A stretch of DNA of 47,065 nucleotides from Terriglobia bacterium. Its GTDB lineage: Bacteria; Acidobacteriota; Terriglobia; Bryobacterales; Bryobacteraceae. Both the position numbers and the translations under genes were made by a program. Location of the stretch: NCBI GenBank assembly GCA_021324185.1, contig JAJPJN010000039.1, positions 1 through 47,065 of the forward strand, written 5' to 3'. Below are positions 34,501 through 42,874 of the stretch, piece by piece; the stretch's first letter is position 1; each line of letters opens with the position of its first letter. The notes below the pieces were generated by a model that was not told the origin of the DNA, made no database searches, and worked only from the letters and a program-made list of their open reading frames with translations.

Positions 34501-36226
34501 TGTGGTTCAAAATTTTGTGATAGAGCCGGGGGCACTTGGCCTCGAACACGGAGCGTTCGATCGCAACGGGGCCCGTCTGTACAGCGCCCGCAAATTGGCT
34601 CAGGAAGTCACTGATGGGCCCATTCTTCTTGGTGACTTTGAAGTCCAGCAGAATCTCCTCCCCGCCGAAGTGCCGGAATAGTTCAGAAATACAGGCGTGC
34701 TCGATACGGCGTGAAAACGCACGGCAGCTCATCACCCAGGTTCGTACGTGAAGGCGCTCTCCGTCGCGCCTGCCTGAAAGGACGCCAATCTTTCCGAGCG
34801 GCCCGAATTTATCAGCGTACGACACAGCCAGCACAAAGGCGCCCGGCGCCTGCGCGGCTTCCTGCCACTCTGCCTCGGTATACCGGATTCCGTTCAGATT
34901 AAACTGGTTCGTCTTGTTCACCAGCTCCACAACTCTTTTATCGGTGGCAGGAGGGTTGTACTCGAGAGTAAGGGTGGCCTCGAGGCTTGCGAGAAAATGC
35001 TCCGGGGATTCAGCGGCATTGCCGTTCGTCTTGGCGAGTTCCTGATTGACTCGAATGCTATCCAGGCGGAAGCGGTCTTCTTCAGAAAGAGACGGCTTAC
35101 CGAAAAGATCCCGCAACCGCTGCAGAAAGGAAAGCGCCGCCGAATAGTCATTCTTCGGAAACAGCAGGCATTCGATTTCGGGAAACGCTGCCCGCACTTC
35201 CTCAAGCTCCATGGGACTGTCGTCCACAAACACCACGCTGTCAGCTCCAATGTTCCAGGCCTTCAATATGCGTGCGACAGATCCGGATTTGGCGTCCCAG
35301 TGCACCTCGATGGGGAAAATCTTTTCTTTGTTAATGACCAGATCGGAACGCGATAATGCCTGATTCACCACCTCCGGCGAGTTCTTGCTGGCAATCGCCA
35401 CCAGAATGCCGTGATCTGCCAGGCCTGCGAGCATCTGCTGGTACAAACCGTGAAGCTGGGCGTGGGAGGCCAAGTCCCAACAGACATTTTCATGGCCCAC
35501 TTCCCCTACCAAACCGGCCCAGAATGTGTCGTCGAGATCAGTGATCAGACCTTTTTTCGGTGGCGGGAGGGCAATCAGGCGGGCTAAAGCGTTGCCGAGC
35601 GCATCCGCATGAGCCATCGTATACGGGAAGCCGGTATTCAAATCAGACCGGAAATCATAACGTCCGGCCGGCGGCGAAACGACCTCCAGCCTGGCACGGT
35701 TCAGTACCCGAACCGAAGGCCGGCGGCTGATGCGTAGCGCAAAATCCGCAGCCGCGCGTTCGAGCGCGATTTCGATTTGGCTGGCGTGCCAGCCCACTGT
35801 GTGGAAGCCCGGCGGCAGCGGCAAAGTGGGCAAGGAAACAGCTAGCGCAGTAGACTCCGGCAGCGCCGCAATTCCTTTCTCCAGGCGTTGCAGCATCGTT
35901 TCCGCGTTTGCAACCGCGCTTGCGAGACGCTGTTCACCCCATCCCCCAAGCTGCCGGTAGCCGAGCCGCGGGTCTAAATCCTGCCACTCAATGACTAAAA
36001 CGGCTGCCTGCGGGGATTGGGCCGCAAGTTGTTCGAGCGTACCTGCTATGTCTCCAAACAACCCGCGGCTAATACGGACTTTCCGGTCCTCGCGTAGCGA
36101 TTGCAGATGGGCCGCCAAATAATTCTGAAGATGCAGCGGCGTAATGCCACATGCCAAAACCACCTTGAACTCAGGCAGTTCCGCAGAGGTCTTTTGGACA
36201 ATAGACAGGGCCTCGGCGAGTTTCAT
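34493..36226 (-). CDS. FkbH-like HAD-IIIC family protein
   Basis: This 577-residue protein has an N-terminal SGNH-like region (about 1-210), a HAD phosphatase domain of subclass IIIC (about 220-370) with the motif TDLDDTFWAGLVGE and VVFVDDSPMELEEV, and a GNAT-like C-terminal domain (about 400-570). FkbH proteins in tetronate and methoxymalonyl pathways take 1,3-bisphosphoglycerate, remove a phosphate and load the glyceryl unit onto an ACP, as the adjacent ACP gene suggests. It starts at the ATG at 36226, 115 bases from the divergent dnaG. The usual DDTLWGG is DDTFWAG here. No ketosynthase is adjacent. Confidence 0.9.
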   Translation of the reverse strand: MKLAEALSIVQKTSAELPEFKVVLACGITPLHLQNYLAAHLQSLREDRKVRISRGLFGDIAGTLEQLAAQSPQAAVLVIEWQDLDPRLGYRQLGGWGEQRLASAVANAETMLQRLEKGIAALPESTALAVSLPTLPLPPGFHTVGWHASQIEIALERAAADFALRISRRPSVRVLNRARLEVVSPPAGRYDFRSDLNTGFPYTMAHADALGNALARLIALPPPKKGLITDLDDTFWAGLVGEVGHENVCWDLASHAQLHGLYQQMLAGLADHGILVAIASKNSPEVVNQALSRSDLVINKEKIFPIEVHWDAKSGSVARILKAWNIGADSVVFVDDSPMELEEVRAAFPEIECLLFPKNDYSAALSFLQRLRDLFGKPSLSEEDRFRLDSIRVNQELAKTNGNAAESPEHFLASLEATLTLEYNPPATDKRVVELVNKTNQFNLNGIRYTEAEWQEAAQAPGAFVLAVSYADKFGPLGKIGVLSGRRDGERLHVRTWVMSCRAFSRRIEHACISELFRHFGGEEILLDFKVTKKNGPISDFLSQFAGAVQTGPVAIERSVFEAKCPRLYHKILNHNG

Positions 36227-36341
36227 CCTAATGACACTTCGGCCATTTTGCCTTGGAACTGTATGGCCGAATATTCACATCGTCTCAAATCGGCTCGCGG
36301 TTGGTACGCTAAGAACGTTCGCCTCCCCGCAAGTCATCGCA

Positions 36342-38090
36342 ATGACTTTTTCTGAGCAGCTCAAAAATCAGCTCAATATTGTCGACGTGGTGGGGCAATA
36401 TGTCCGGCTCAAGCGCCAGGGCTCTGCGTCCCGCTATGTGGGGCTGTGCCCGTTCCACTCCGAGAAGACGCCGTCCTTCTATGTAAACGGTAGTTTGCAG
36501 ATATATAAATGCTTTGGCTGTGACGCTGCGGGAGACGTGTTCCAATTCGTCATGGAGCACGAGGGACTTACCTTTCCCGAAGCGTTGAAGCTTTTGGCCG
36601 AACGCTACGGCATTCCGATGCCGCAGCGCGCATACGCCGACGACCCGGAAGTCAGGAGCCGGGAGGCGCTGCTCGAAATGCATGAGATTGCGGCGGAGGT
36701 TTTTCAAAAGAATCTGCGCAGCCCGGCAGGCGCCGATGCGCGCCAATATCTGGAATCGCGGGGTGTTTCCAAGGAGTCTATGGATGAATTCCGCCTGGGA
36801 GTGTCGGATGCGTCCGGACAACAACTGGCGAGCCGGTTGCAGAAGTTCGGACCGAGCCTGCTGGAGCAATCCGGCCTGGTATTGAAGCGCGAGAACGGAA
36901 CATTTTTCGACCGCTTCCGCGCCAGACTGATGTTTCCCATTCATAACGAAGGTGGAAAGGTGATTGCGTTCGGAGGCCGCGCGCTGCGGCCGGGCGATGA
37001 CCCGAAATACCTGAACTCACCGGAAACGAAGCTGTATAAAAAGTCAACCGTTCTCTACAACCTGCACCGGGCGAAAATAGAGGCGCGCAAAAACGACCGC
37101 ATGATTCTGGTGGAAGGCTACATGGATGTCATCGGCGTCTATTCAGCCGGGATTCGCGAGGTGGTCGCAAGCAGCGGAACGTCACTAGGCATCGAACAGG
37201 TGAGGGCCATCAAGCGTCAGGTATCCCACCAGGGCACTCCCGGACAGGTGATTCTAAATTTCGATCCTGATCCGGCGGGAACGCGATCGACCGAAAAATA
37301 TATAGGCAGCTTGCTCGCGGAAGGCATGCGCGTGCGCGTACTGCAAATACCCGGCGGCCTCGACCCTGACGAATACATCCAGCAAAACGGCGCTGAGGCG
37401 TATCAGAAGCTTGTTTCGGCAGCCGTTTCTTACTTCCACTGGCTGGCAGACCGGGCGAAAGAAAAATTCGACACGCGAACGGCGGACGGACGCGTAGATG
37501 CGTTCAAATCTTTGCTGCCGACGGTGAAGTACGTATCAGATCCGCGCGAGCGCGCCGCACAAGCGTCGGAACTGGCGGAAATTCTAAAGGTAGAACGTGA
37601 TGTAGTCCACGCCGCATTACGCGGCATCCCGGTTGAGACCCGGCAGCGGCAGGAGGATCTATCGGCATCTTTACCCCCCAATGAGAAACTTCTTCTGGGT
37701 TGCTTACTAACCAGTCAAGATGCCCGGCAGACCATTGTGGAACACCTGCGCAAGGTTGACATGCTCGCGGCGCTGCAAACAAGAAATATATTTGAGGCCA
37801 CGATTGAGCTGGAGAATGCGGGCGTACCGTTTTCGATGGAAGCACTATCGGCTCGCCTGGACGAGCGGGAGAAAAAAATTGTTACTGAAGTGAGCTTTGC
37901 CGAATTGGGGATACCCGAAGATGGCGCTTTGCAGCAGAGTTTGCATTGCCTGGAGGCTTTAGAAAATACCGCAGTGAAATTGAAGATAGAGGAACTGGAG
38001 ACGCGAGTAGCGGAATTGGATCGCCAGGGAAACATGGAAGAAGCGATGCGGGTGCTCAGCGAAATCGACCGTATGAAACGGGCGTCCTAG
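36342..38090 (+). CDS. dnaG: DNA primase
   Basis: This enzyme makes the RNA primers for DNA replication. The protein is 582 residues from the ATG at 36342, which gives the usual start (FSEQLKNQLNIVDVVGQYV); the frame is open further upstream, where it overlaps the divergent gene's leader. The CHC2 zinc ribbon is present (CPFHSEKTPSFYVN, then KCFGC). The catalytic core contains FGGRALRPGDDPKYLNSPET. The Toprim domain has the glutamate in ILVEGYMDVI and the Asp pair in NFDPDPAG. The helicase-binding C-terminal part (about 440-580) is Glu/Arg-rich. It is followed by rpoD, the usual order of the macromolecular synthesis operon. Confidence 0.97.
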   Translation: MTFSEQLKNQLNIVDVVGQYVRLKRQGSASRYVGLCPFHSEKTPSFYVNGSLQIYKCFGCDAAGDVFQFVMEHEGLTFPEALKLLAERYGIPMPQRAYADDPEVRSREALLEMHEIAAEVFQKNLRSPAGADARQYLESRGVSKESMDEFRLGVSDASGQQLASRLQKFGPSLLEQSGLVLKRENGTFFDRFRARLMFPIHNEGGKVIAFGGRALRPGDDPKYLNSPETKLYKKSTVLYNLHRAKIEARKNDRMILVEGYMDVIGVYSAGIREVVASSGTSLGIEQVRAIKRQVSHQGTPGQVILNFDPDPAGTRSTEKYIGSLLAEGMRVRVLQIPGGLDPDEYIQQNGAEAYQKLVSAAVSYFHWLADRAKEKFDTRTADGRVDAFKSLLPTVKYVSDPRERAAQASELAEILKVERDVVHAALRGIPVETRQRQEDLSASLPPNEKLLLGCLLTSQDARQTIVEHLRKVDMLAALQTRNIFEATIELENAGVPFSMEALSARLDEREKKIVTEVSFAELGIPEDGALQQSLHCLEALENTAVKLKIEELETRVAELDRQGNMEEAMRVLSEIDRMKRAS

Positions 38091-38122
38091 GGGGAAAATC
38101 GTGTTGTACTATGAGGAGTCAA

Positions 38123-38140
38123 GGAAACCCGAGGGTTTCC
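38123..38140 (+). promoter_or_regulatory. perfect hairpin in the dnaG-rpoD spacer
   Basis: GGAAACC (38123-38129) pairs perfectly with GGTTTCC (38134-38140) around a CGAG tetraloop. No T-run follows, so it is not a normal intrinsic terminator. It lies 33 bases after the dnaG stop and 73 bases before the rpoD start. It could be a transcript-processing or attenuation element between the two genes. Confidence 0.4.
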
Positions 38141-38212
38141 TGGCTGAGTCTCGCGGTTAGGTCTGTTTCAAACGTTCGTCCGGGCAATCGAGCGAGTTGA
38201 TGAAGGCAGTGG

Positions 38213-39859
38213 ATGCAAGACGGTAACGACAAAAGCTTCGCTCTGTACGGCGAAGTGAGCGAGGTGGTGCGCGATGATTTGTCCACCGGAACGGATCTGA
38301 ACGATCTGTTCGAGATCGATCCAACTGTCGAACTGCTCGAAGAGCCGAAAGATTTCGATAAGAGAGAAGAGGAACTCGAGGATCTCGCGGAGCTTGATCT
38401 AGCTGCTGGCGCGCTGGATAAGAGCAATGACTCCGTGCGGGTTTATCTCCGCGAGATGGGCATGGTCCCATTGCTTACGCGCGAAGGGGAAATCGAGCTG
38501 GCAAAGCGCATCGAGCGCGGGCAAAAGTCGATTTGCAAAGCTCTATCCCGCTCGCGTTTGGTAGTTCACCGCCTGTTTGAAGCGGCATGCGAGGTGCAAA
38601 GAGGGCGGCTGCCTGTTTTCGACGTGCTGCAGGCGCCGGAGCCACAGCCCGGGAGTGATGGAGAAGACGCCGAGGCTGCGCTGAAAGAAATCTTTTTCGG
38701 TAAAGTTCACGAGATTGAAAAACTGTACCGTAAGCTGCAGCAGACGGAGAAAAAGCTCATCAGTACCCCGCGCAATATGCGGCCGAAACAGCACCGCAAG
38801 CTGCGCTACGAGTATGCCCGGCTGATGGTATGCGTTTCCCGGCAGATACGTGCGCTCCCGTTTGCGCAGCGGTTTCAGAACTCGTTGAGCGACGGGCTGA
38901 GGAAGTTTGTGGATGAGGTGAAGCCGCTCGAGCAGGAGATTGCGCGGCTGCAGCGGAAGCTCGAACAGACGGCCATTGCCGAATCGGGCGCGGCGGCAAG
39001 TATTCGAAAAGAGTTAAAAAACCTTTCCACGCAGCTTCAGTCGCTTGAGGATAAATGCGGCACTTCCGCCACCGAGCTGAGGCGCACGCTGCAAATTCTG
39101 GAGCGAGGCGAAACCGAAACCGAAGCTGCAAAGAAACGCTTGATTGAGGCCAATCTCAGGCTGGTGGTTTCGGTGGCCAAGCGTTATACGAATCGCGGGA
39201 TGCAGTTCCTGGATTTGATTCAGGAAGGCAACATCGGCCTGATGCGAGCGGTTGACAAGTTCGACTACAAGCGCGGCTATAAATTTTCAACCTATGCGAC
39301 TTGGTGGGTGCGGCAAGCGGTTACTCGTGCGATAGCCGATCAGGCGCGGACGATCCGCATCCCGGTGCATATGATTGAGACCATCAACAAGCTGGTGCGT
39401 CTGCAACGCACGATGCAACAGGAACTGGGACGCGAACCCACTACCGAAGAGATGGCGGCACGGATGGATCTCTCACCCAGCAAAGTGCGCCGCGTCATGC
39501 GCGTGGCGCAGGAACCCATTTCGCTCCAGACGCCCGTCGGTGAAGAGGAGGAATCGAATCTGGGCGATTTTCTTGTCGATAGCCGCATGATTTCGCCTTC
39601 CGAAGCCGTCATTAATCTTAATCTGCGAGAGCAGACAGCCGAAGTATTGAAGACCTTGAGTCCGCGGGAAGAAAAGATCGTCAAGATGCGCTTCGGCCTG
39701 CAGGATGGTAGCGAGCACACGCTTGAAGAAGTCGGGCAGAATTTTGCCGTCACGCGGGAGCGCATCCGCCAGATTGAAGCGAAGGCTCTGCGGAAGCTGC
39801 GCCATCCGAGCCGCAGCCACCGGTTGCGGAATTTTCTCGAAAACGGCGCGCCTTCTTAA
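38213..39859 (+). CDS. rpoD: primary RNA polymerase sigma factor (sigma-70)
   Basis: This is the housekeeping sigma factor, 548 residues. It has region 1.2 ([20 protein letters not shown], about 80-100), region 2 with the -10 contact ([20 protein letters not shown], then [17 protein letters not shown]), region 3 ([17 protein letters not shown]) and region 4 with the -35 helix-turn-helix ([20 protein letters not shown]). Between regions 1.2 and 2 lies a helical non-conserved insertion of about 190 residues, rich in Lys, Arg, Glu and Gln. The start at 38213 has GAAGG six bases upstream. Region 1.1 is short. Its stop overlaps the nth start by one base. Confidence 0.97.
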   Translation: MQDGNDKSFALYGEVSEVVRDDLSTGTDLNDLFEIDPTVELLEEPKDFDKREEELEDLAELDLAAGALDKSNDSVRVYLREMGMVPLLTREGEIELAKRIERGQKSICKALSRSRLVVHRLFEAACEVQRGRLPVFDVLQAPEPQPGSDGEDAEAALKEIFFGKVHEIEKLYRKLQQTEKKLISTPRNMRPKQHRKLRYEYARLMVCVSRQIRALPFAQRFQNSLSDGLRKFVDEVKPLEQEIARLQRKLEQTAIAESGAAASIRKELKNLSTQLQSLEDKCGTSATELRRTLQILERGETETEAAKKRLIEANLRLVVSVAKRYTNRGMQFLDLIQEGNIGLMRAVDKFDYKRGYKFSTYATWWVRQAVTRAIADQARTIRIPVHMIETINKLVRLQRTMQQELGREPTTEEMAARMDLSPSKVRRVMRVAQEPISLQTPVGEEEESNLGDFLVDSRMISPSEAVINLNLREQTAEVLKTLSPREEKIVKMRFGLQDGSEHTLEEVGQNFAVTRERIRQIEAKALRKLRHPSRSHRLRNFLENGAPS

Positions 39860-40581
39860 TGGCTGAATCCGCAATCGCAGCCCCGCTCCCAACACATCCG
39901 GTCACGCCGCCGAAGAAGGTTCCCAAACCGAAAAGCGCAGCCGAGCGGAAAGCACGGCTGAAGCGCATTCTGGATGAGCTGGACCGGCTCTTCCCCAAAG
40001 CAACCTGCGCACTCGAACATAGAGATGCATGGCAACTGCTGGTCGCCACCATCCTTTCGGCTCAGTGCACTGACGAGCGCGTGAATAAAGTAACGCCCGG
40101 GCTATTCAAAAAATACCCGGCGATAGAAGATTTCGCCAATGCATCGCAAGACGAGCTGGCGCAGGACATCCGCTCTACCGGTTTTTTCAATAACAAAGCG
40201 CGTTCGCTCATCGGGGCCGCGCGCAAAATTTTGAGCGATTACAACGGGCAAGTGCCGCGCACTATAGAAGAATTGCTAACCGTTCCGGGTGCCGCCCGAA
40301 AAACCGCCAACGTTGTTTTAGGAACGGCGTTTGGTATAGCGTCCGGCGTGGTTGTCGATACTCATGTCCAGCGCGTTTCGCAGCGGCTGGATTTGACGAA
40401 GAATACGGAACCCGCGAAAATTGAGCAGGATCTAATGAAAACGATTCCACGGGAGCGCTGGATTCTGTTTTCTCACCAGGTCATCCATTTCGGCAGACAG
40501 ATCTGTATGGCGCGCAGACCTCGCTGCGGCGTTTGCCCGCTGGATCCCATTTGCTATGCAAAGGACAAAACGCTCGCCTGA
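39859..40581 (+). CDS. nth: endonuclease III
   Basis: This 240-residue DNA repair glycosylase/AP lyase removes oxidised pyrimidines. The helix-hairpin-helix (LLTVPGAARKTANVVLG) includes the catalytic lysine, and the catalytic aspartate follows in VVDTHVQRVSQRL. The C-terminal [4Fe-4S] ligands are arranged CxxxxxxCxxCxxxxxC, in MARRPRCGVCPLDPIC. The hairpin reads PGAAR instead of the usual PGVGR, so one glycine is replaced by alanine. An N-terminal extension of about 25 residues rich in Lys and Pro precedes the core. The start overlaps the rpoD stop (TAATG), so expression is tied to it. Confidence 0.95.
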   Translation: MAESAIAAPLPTHPVTPPKKVPKPKSAAERKARLKRILDELDRLFPKATCALEHRDAWQLLVATILSAQCTDERVNKVTPGLFKKYPAIEDFANASQDELAQDIRSTGFFNNKARSLIGAARKILSDYNGQVPRTIEELLTVPGAARKTANVVLGTAFGIASGVVVDTHVQRVSQRLDLTKNTEPAKIEQDLMKTIPRERWILFSHQVIHFGRQICMARRPRCGVCPLDPICYAKDKTLA

Positions 40582-41549
40582 GACCCGGTGATCGCATCCC
40601 TGCCCTTTATTTAGGCGTTGACGGCGGGCAATCGAGCACGAAAGCGCTCATTGCAGAGGAACACGGGCGCATTATCGGATGGGGCTTTGGAGGACCCTGC
40701 AATCACGTCAGCGGCCCTGAAGGGCGGCAAAAGTTTGCCGCGGCGATAAACGATTGTCTCCAGCAAGCGTGTACGCAAGCGGGGGTGAACGCGTCCTCCG
40801 TACATTTTTCCGCAGCCTGCCTGGGGTTCAGCGGCGGGGCCGAGGATAAAGAACCTTACGTCCGGGATCTGATCCCTAGCGATAAATACAAAATCACCGA
40901 CGACGCGCAGATCGCCCTAAGCGGCGCCACCGGAGGGCAGCCGGGAATTATCGTCATCGCGGGTACCGGATCGATCGCTTTCGGACGCAACGCGGCGGGC
41001 CGAACAGCGCGCGCAGGCGGTTGGGGCTACATCTTCGGTGACGAAGGCAGCGCGTTTGACATTGTTCGACAGGCACTTCGAGAGGCGCTCCGGTACGAAG
41101 AAGGATGGGGCCCCAAAACGGTTTTACGCGAGCACCTGCTGAAGGCGGCCCAGGCGCGCGATGCAAATGAACTGCTACACCGGTTCTACACGGACGAGTT
41201 CCCGCGCGAACGTATCGCCCGATTGGCGCCGCTGGTGAGCGAGGCTGCCGAACGCGGCGACGAGGCGGCGCAAATGATTCTTCGCGGGGCGGCCCAACAC
41301 CTTGCCCTGCTTGCACAGAGCGTGCACAAACAGCTATTTGAGCAGAATGAAGCGGTTCCCGTCTGCCATATCGGCGGCGTTTTTCGCAGCGGGCCGGTGC
41401 GTTTGAATTTTGTCGATGAAATCAGGCGAACGATTGGCTGCGAGGCACGCCCGCCGCATTATGGGCCGGCTGCGGGAGCTGTCATTGAAGCACTTCGGCT
41501 GGACCGCAATCACAGCCCGCTCTCCAATGTGCCAGAATCCGAGAAGTGA
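40533..41549 (+). CDS. BadF/BadG/BcrA/BcrD-type ATPase, N-acetylglucosamine kinase-like
   Basis: This is a sugar kinase of the ASKHA fold, 338 residues at its longest. The phosphate-1 motif is LGVDGGQSSTKALI, the adenosine/phosphate-2 motif is VIAGTGSIAFGRN, and GGWGYIFGDEGSAF matches the N-acetylglucosamine kinase branch. Recycling of cell-wall or chitin amino sugars is the likely role. No ATG is available. In-frame TTGs at 40533 and 40551 both lie inside nth; the second has GGA seven bases upstream and is the better candidate. The gene therefore overlaps nth by 30-50 bases, and its stop overlaps the next gene by four. Confidence 0.85.
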   Translation: MPAGSHLLCKGQNARLRPGDRIPALYLGVDGGQSSTKALIAEEHGRIIGWGFGGPCNHVSGPEGRQKFAAAINDCLQQACTQAGVNASSVHFSAACLGFSGGAEDKEPYVRDLIPSDKYKITDDAQIALSGATGGQPGIIVIAGTGSIAFGRNAAGRTARAGGWGYIFGDEGSAFDIVRQALREALRYEEGWGPKTVLREHLLKAAQARDANELLHRFYTDEFPRERIARLAPLVSEAAERGDEAAQMILRGAAQHLALLAQSVHKQLFEQNEAVPVCHIGGVFRSGPVRLNFVDEIRRTIGCEARPPHYGPAAGAVIEALRLDRNHSPLSNVPESEK

Positions 41550-42874
41550 AATTCTTCGTTTTCGCAACGCTTCTCTTCGCCAGCGCAACTGTGGCCGCGG
41601 CAGCCGGGCCGAATTGGCCGCAAGTAGAGCAGCATGCGCTCGACTTGCTGCAGCGCTATGTCCGCATTGCCAGCGTTAACCCGCCGGCGGACACGAGAGA
41701 AACGGCAAAGCTGCTTCAAAGCGAACTCGCGGAAGCGGGTATAGAGGCAACGCTTTATCAGAGCGGCAGCGACGGGAAGACCAATCTGATCGCCCGATTA
41801 CCGGGGCGCGACCGCACCCAACGCCCGCTGTTGTTGCTGAACCATATGGACGTGGTTCCTGTAGATGCTTCGCGTTGGAAAGAGAATCCGTTCGGAGCGG
41901 AAATCAAAAACGGTAGCCTCTGGGGACGTGGGTCGCTCGATATGAAGAGCACCGGCATTATGCAATTGACCGGCCTCATTTTGCTGAAGCGGCTGGGAAT
42001 CGTTCCCGCGCGGGATATTGTTTTCGTCTCTACCTGCGATGAGGAGACCGGCGGCGTAATGGGCGCGCAATGGATGATCGATCATCACTGGAACGAGATG
42101 AATCCCGAGTACGTGATGGACGAAGGTGGCGTTGGATCGCGCGATGTGTACACATCCGGCAAATTGGTTTTCGGGATTTCCGTCGACGATAAGCAGGTGC
42201 TCTGGCTCAGACTGCGCGCTACCGGTGTGTCGGGGCATGGCTCGCAGCCGAATCCCGATAACGCGAACGACATCCTGATTCGCGCGATCGAGCGGGCGAA
42301 GGATTTTCCACGATCTGCAAAACCGAATCCCATCGTGACGGAGATGCACGACGCCGTGGGCACGTTCGCCTCCAATAAGTTCATGAATGCTATCCAGCAA
42401 AACACCATATCGGTGACATCGCTGCATAGCGGGGTCGGCGAGCCGCCCAAGGCGAATGTAATTCCATCGATTGCGGAAGCAACGCTCGACTGCCGGCTAT
42501 TGCCCGGCGAAAATTTTCAGGAATTTGTCTCTGAGATCAAGGCGCGCATCAATGACCCGCGCGTGATCGTAGAGCAGATCTCGCGCAATCCCGATGACCC
42601 TCCGCTCAGTTCCACGAACACGCCACTCTACAAGGCAATTGCGGATTCGATTCGCAAGGAGAATCCGGACGCGGCGATCATGGCCATCGTTGTGCCCTTC
42701 GGAACCGATGCAAGTAAGTTTCGTATGCGCGGCGTTGCCGGTTATGGCATCATGCCGATGATCATTGACGCCGCCACACTGGCAACCATGCACAGCGATA
42801 GCGAGCACATCCCGGTCGATCAATTCAAACGCGGCTTACACATTTACTTCGACATTCTGCGGTCTGACTGGTGA
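41546..42874 (+). CDS. secreted M20-family metallopeptidase
   Basis: This protein of 442 residues has a signal peptide (MKFFVFATLLFASATVAAAA). The M20 di-zinc ligands are in order: His in LLNHMDVVPVD, bridging Asp in GRGSLDMKS, catalytic Glu pair in STCDEETGG, Asp in VMDEGGVG and the final His near the C-terminus in MHSDSEHIPVD. The dimerisation domain contains TGVSGHGSQPN. Family members hydrolyse short peptides or acylated amino acids. The GTG start overlaps the kinase stop (GTGA). The last 39 bases overlap the end of the convergent MscS-family gene. Confidence 0.92.
   Translation: MKFFVFATLLFASATVAAAAGPNWPQVEQHALDLLQRYVRIASVNPPADTRETAKLLQSELAEAGIEATLYQSGSDGKTNLIARLPGRDRTQRPLLLLNHMDVVPVDASRWKENPFGAEIKNGSLWGRGSLDMKSTGIMQLTGLILLKRLGIVPARDIVFVSTCDEETGGVMGAQWMIDHHWNEMNPEYVMDEGGVGSRDVYTSGKLVFGISVDDKQVLWLRLRATGVSGHGSQPNPDNANDILIRAIERAKDFPRSAKPNPIVTEMHDAVGTFASNKFMNAIQQNTISVTSLHSGVGEPPKANVIPSIAEATLDCRLLPGENFQEFVSEIKARINDPRVIVEQISRNPDDPPLSSTNTPLYKAIADSIRKENPDAAIMAIVVPFGTDASKFRMRGVAGYGIMPMIIDAATLATMHSDSEHIPVDQFKRGLHIYFDILRSDW

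Noticed and set aside
38200-38226. Tiny leader frame (MKAVDARR) overlapping the rpoD start
   Set aside because: It is 8 codons long with no recognisable attenuator structure, and the rpoD ribosome site lies inside it. Chance is the simplest explanation.
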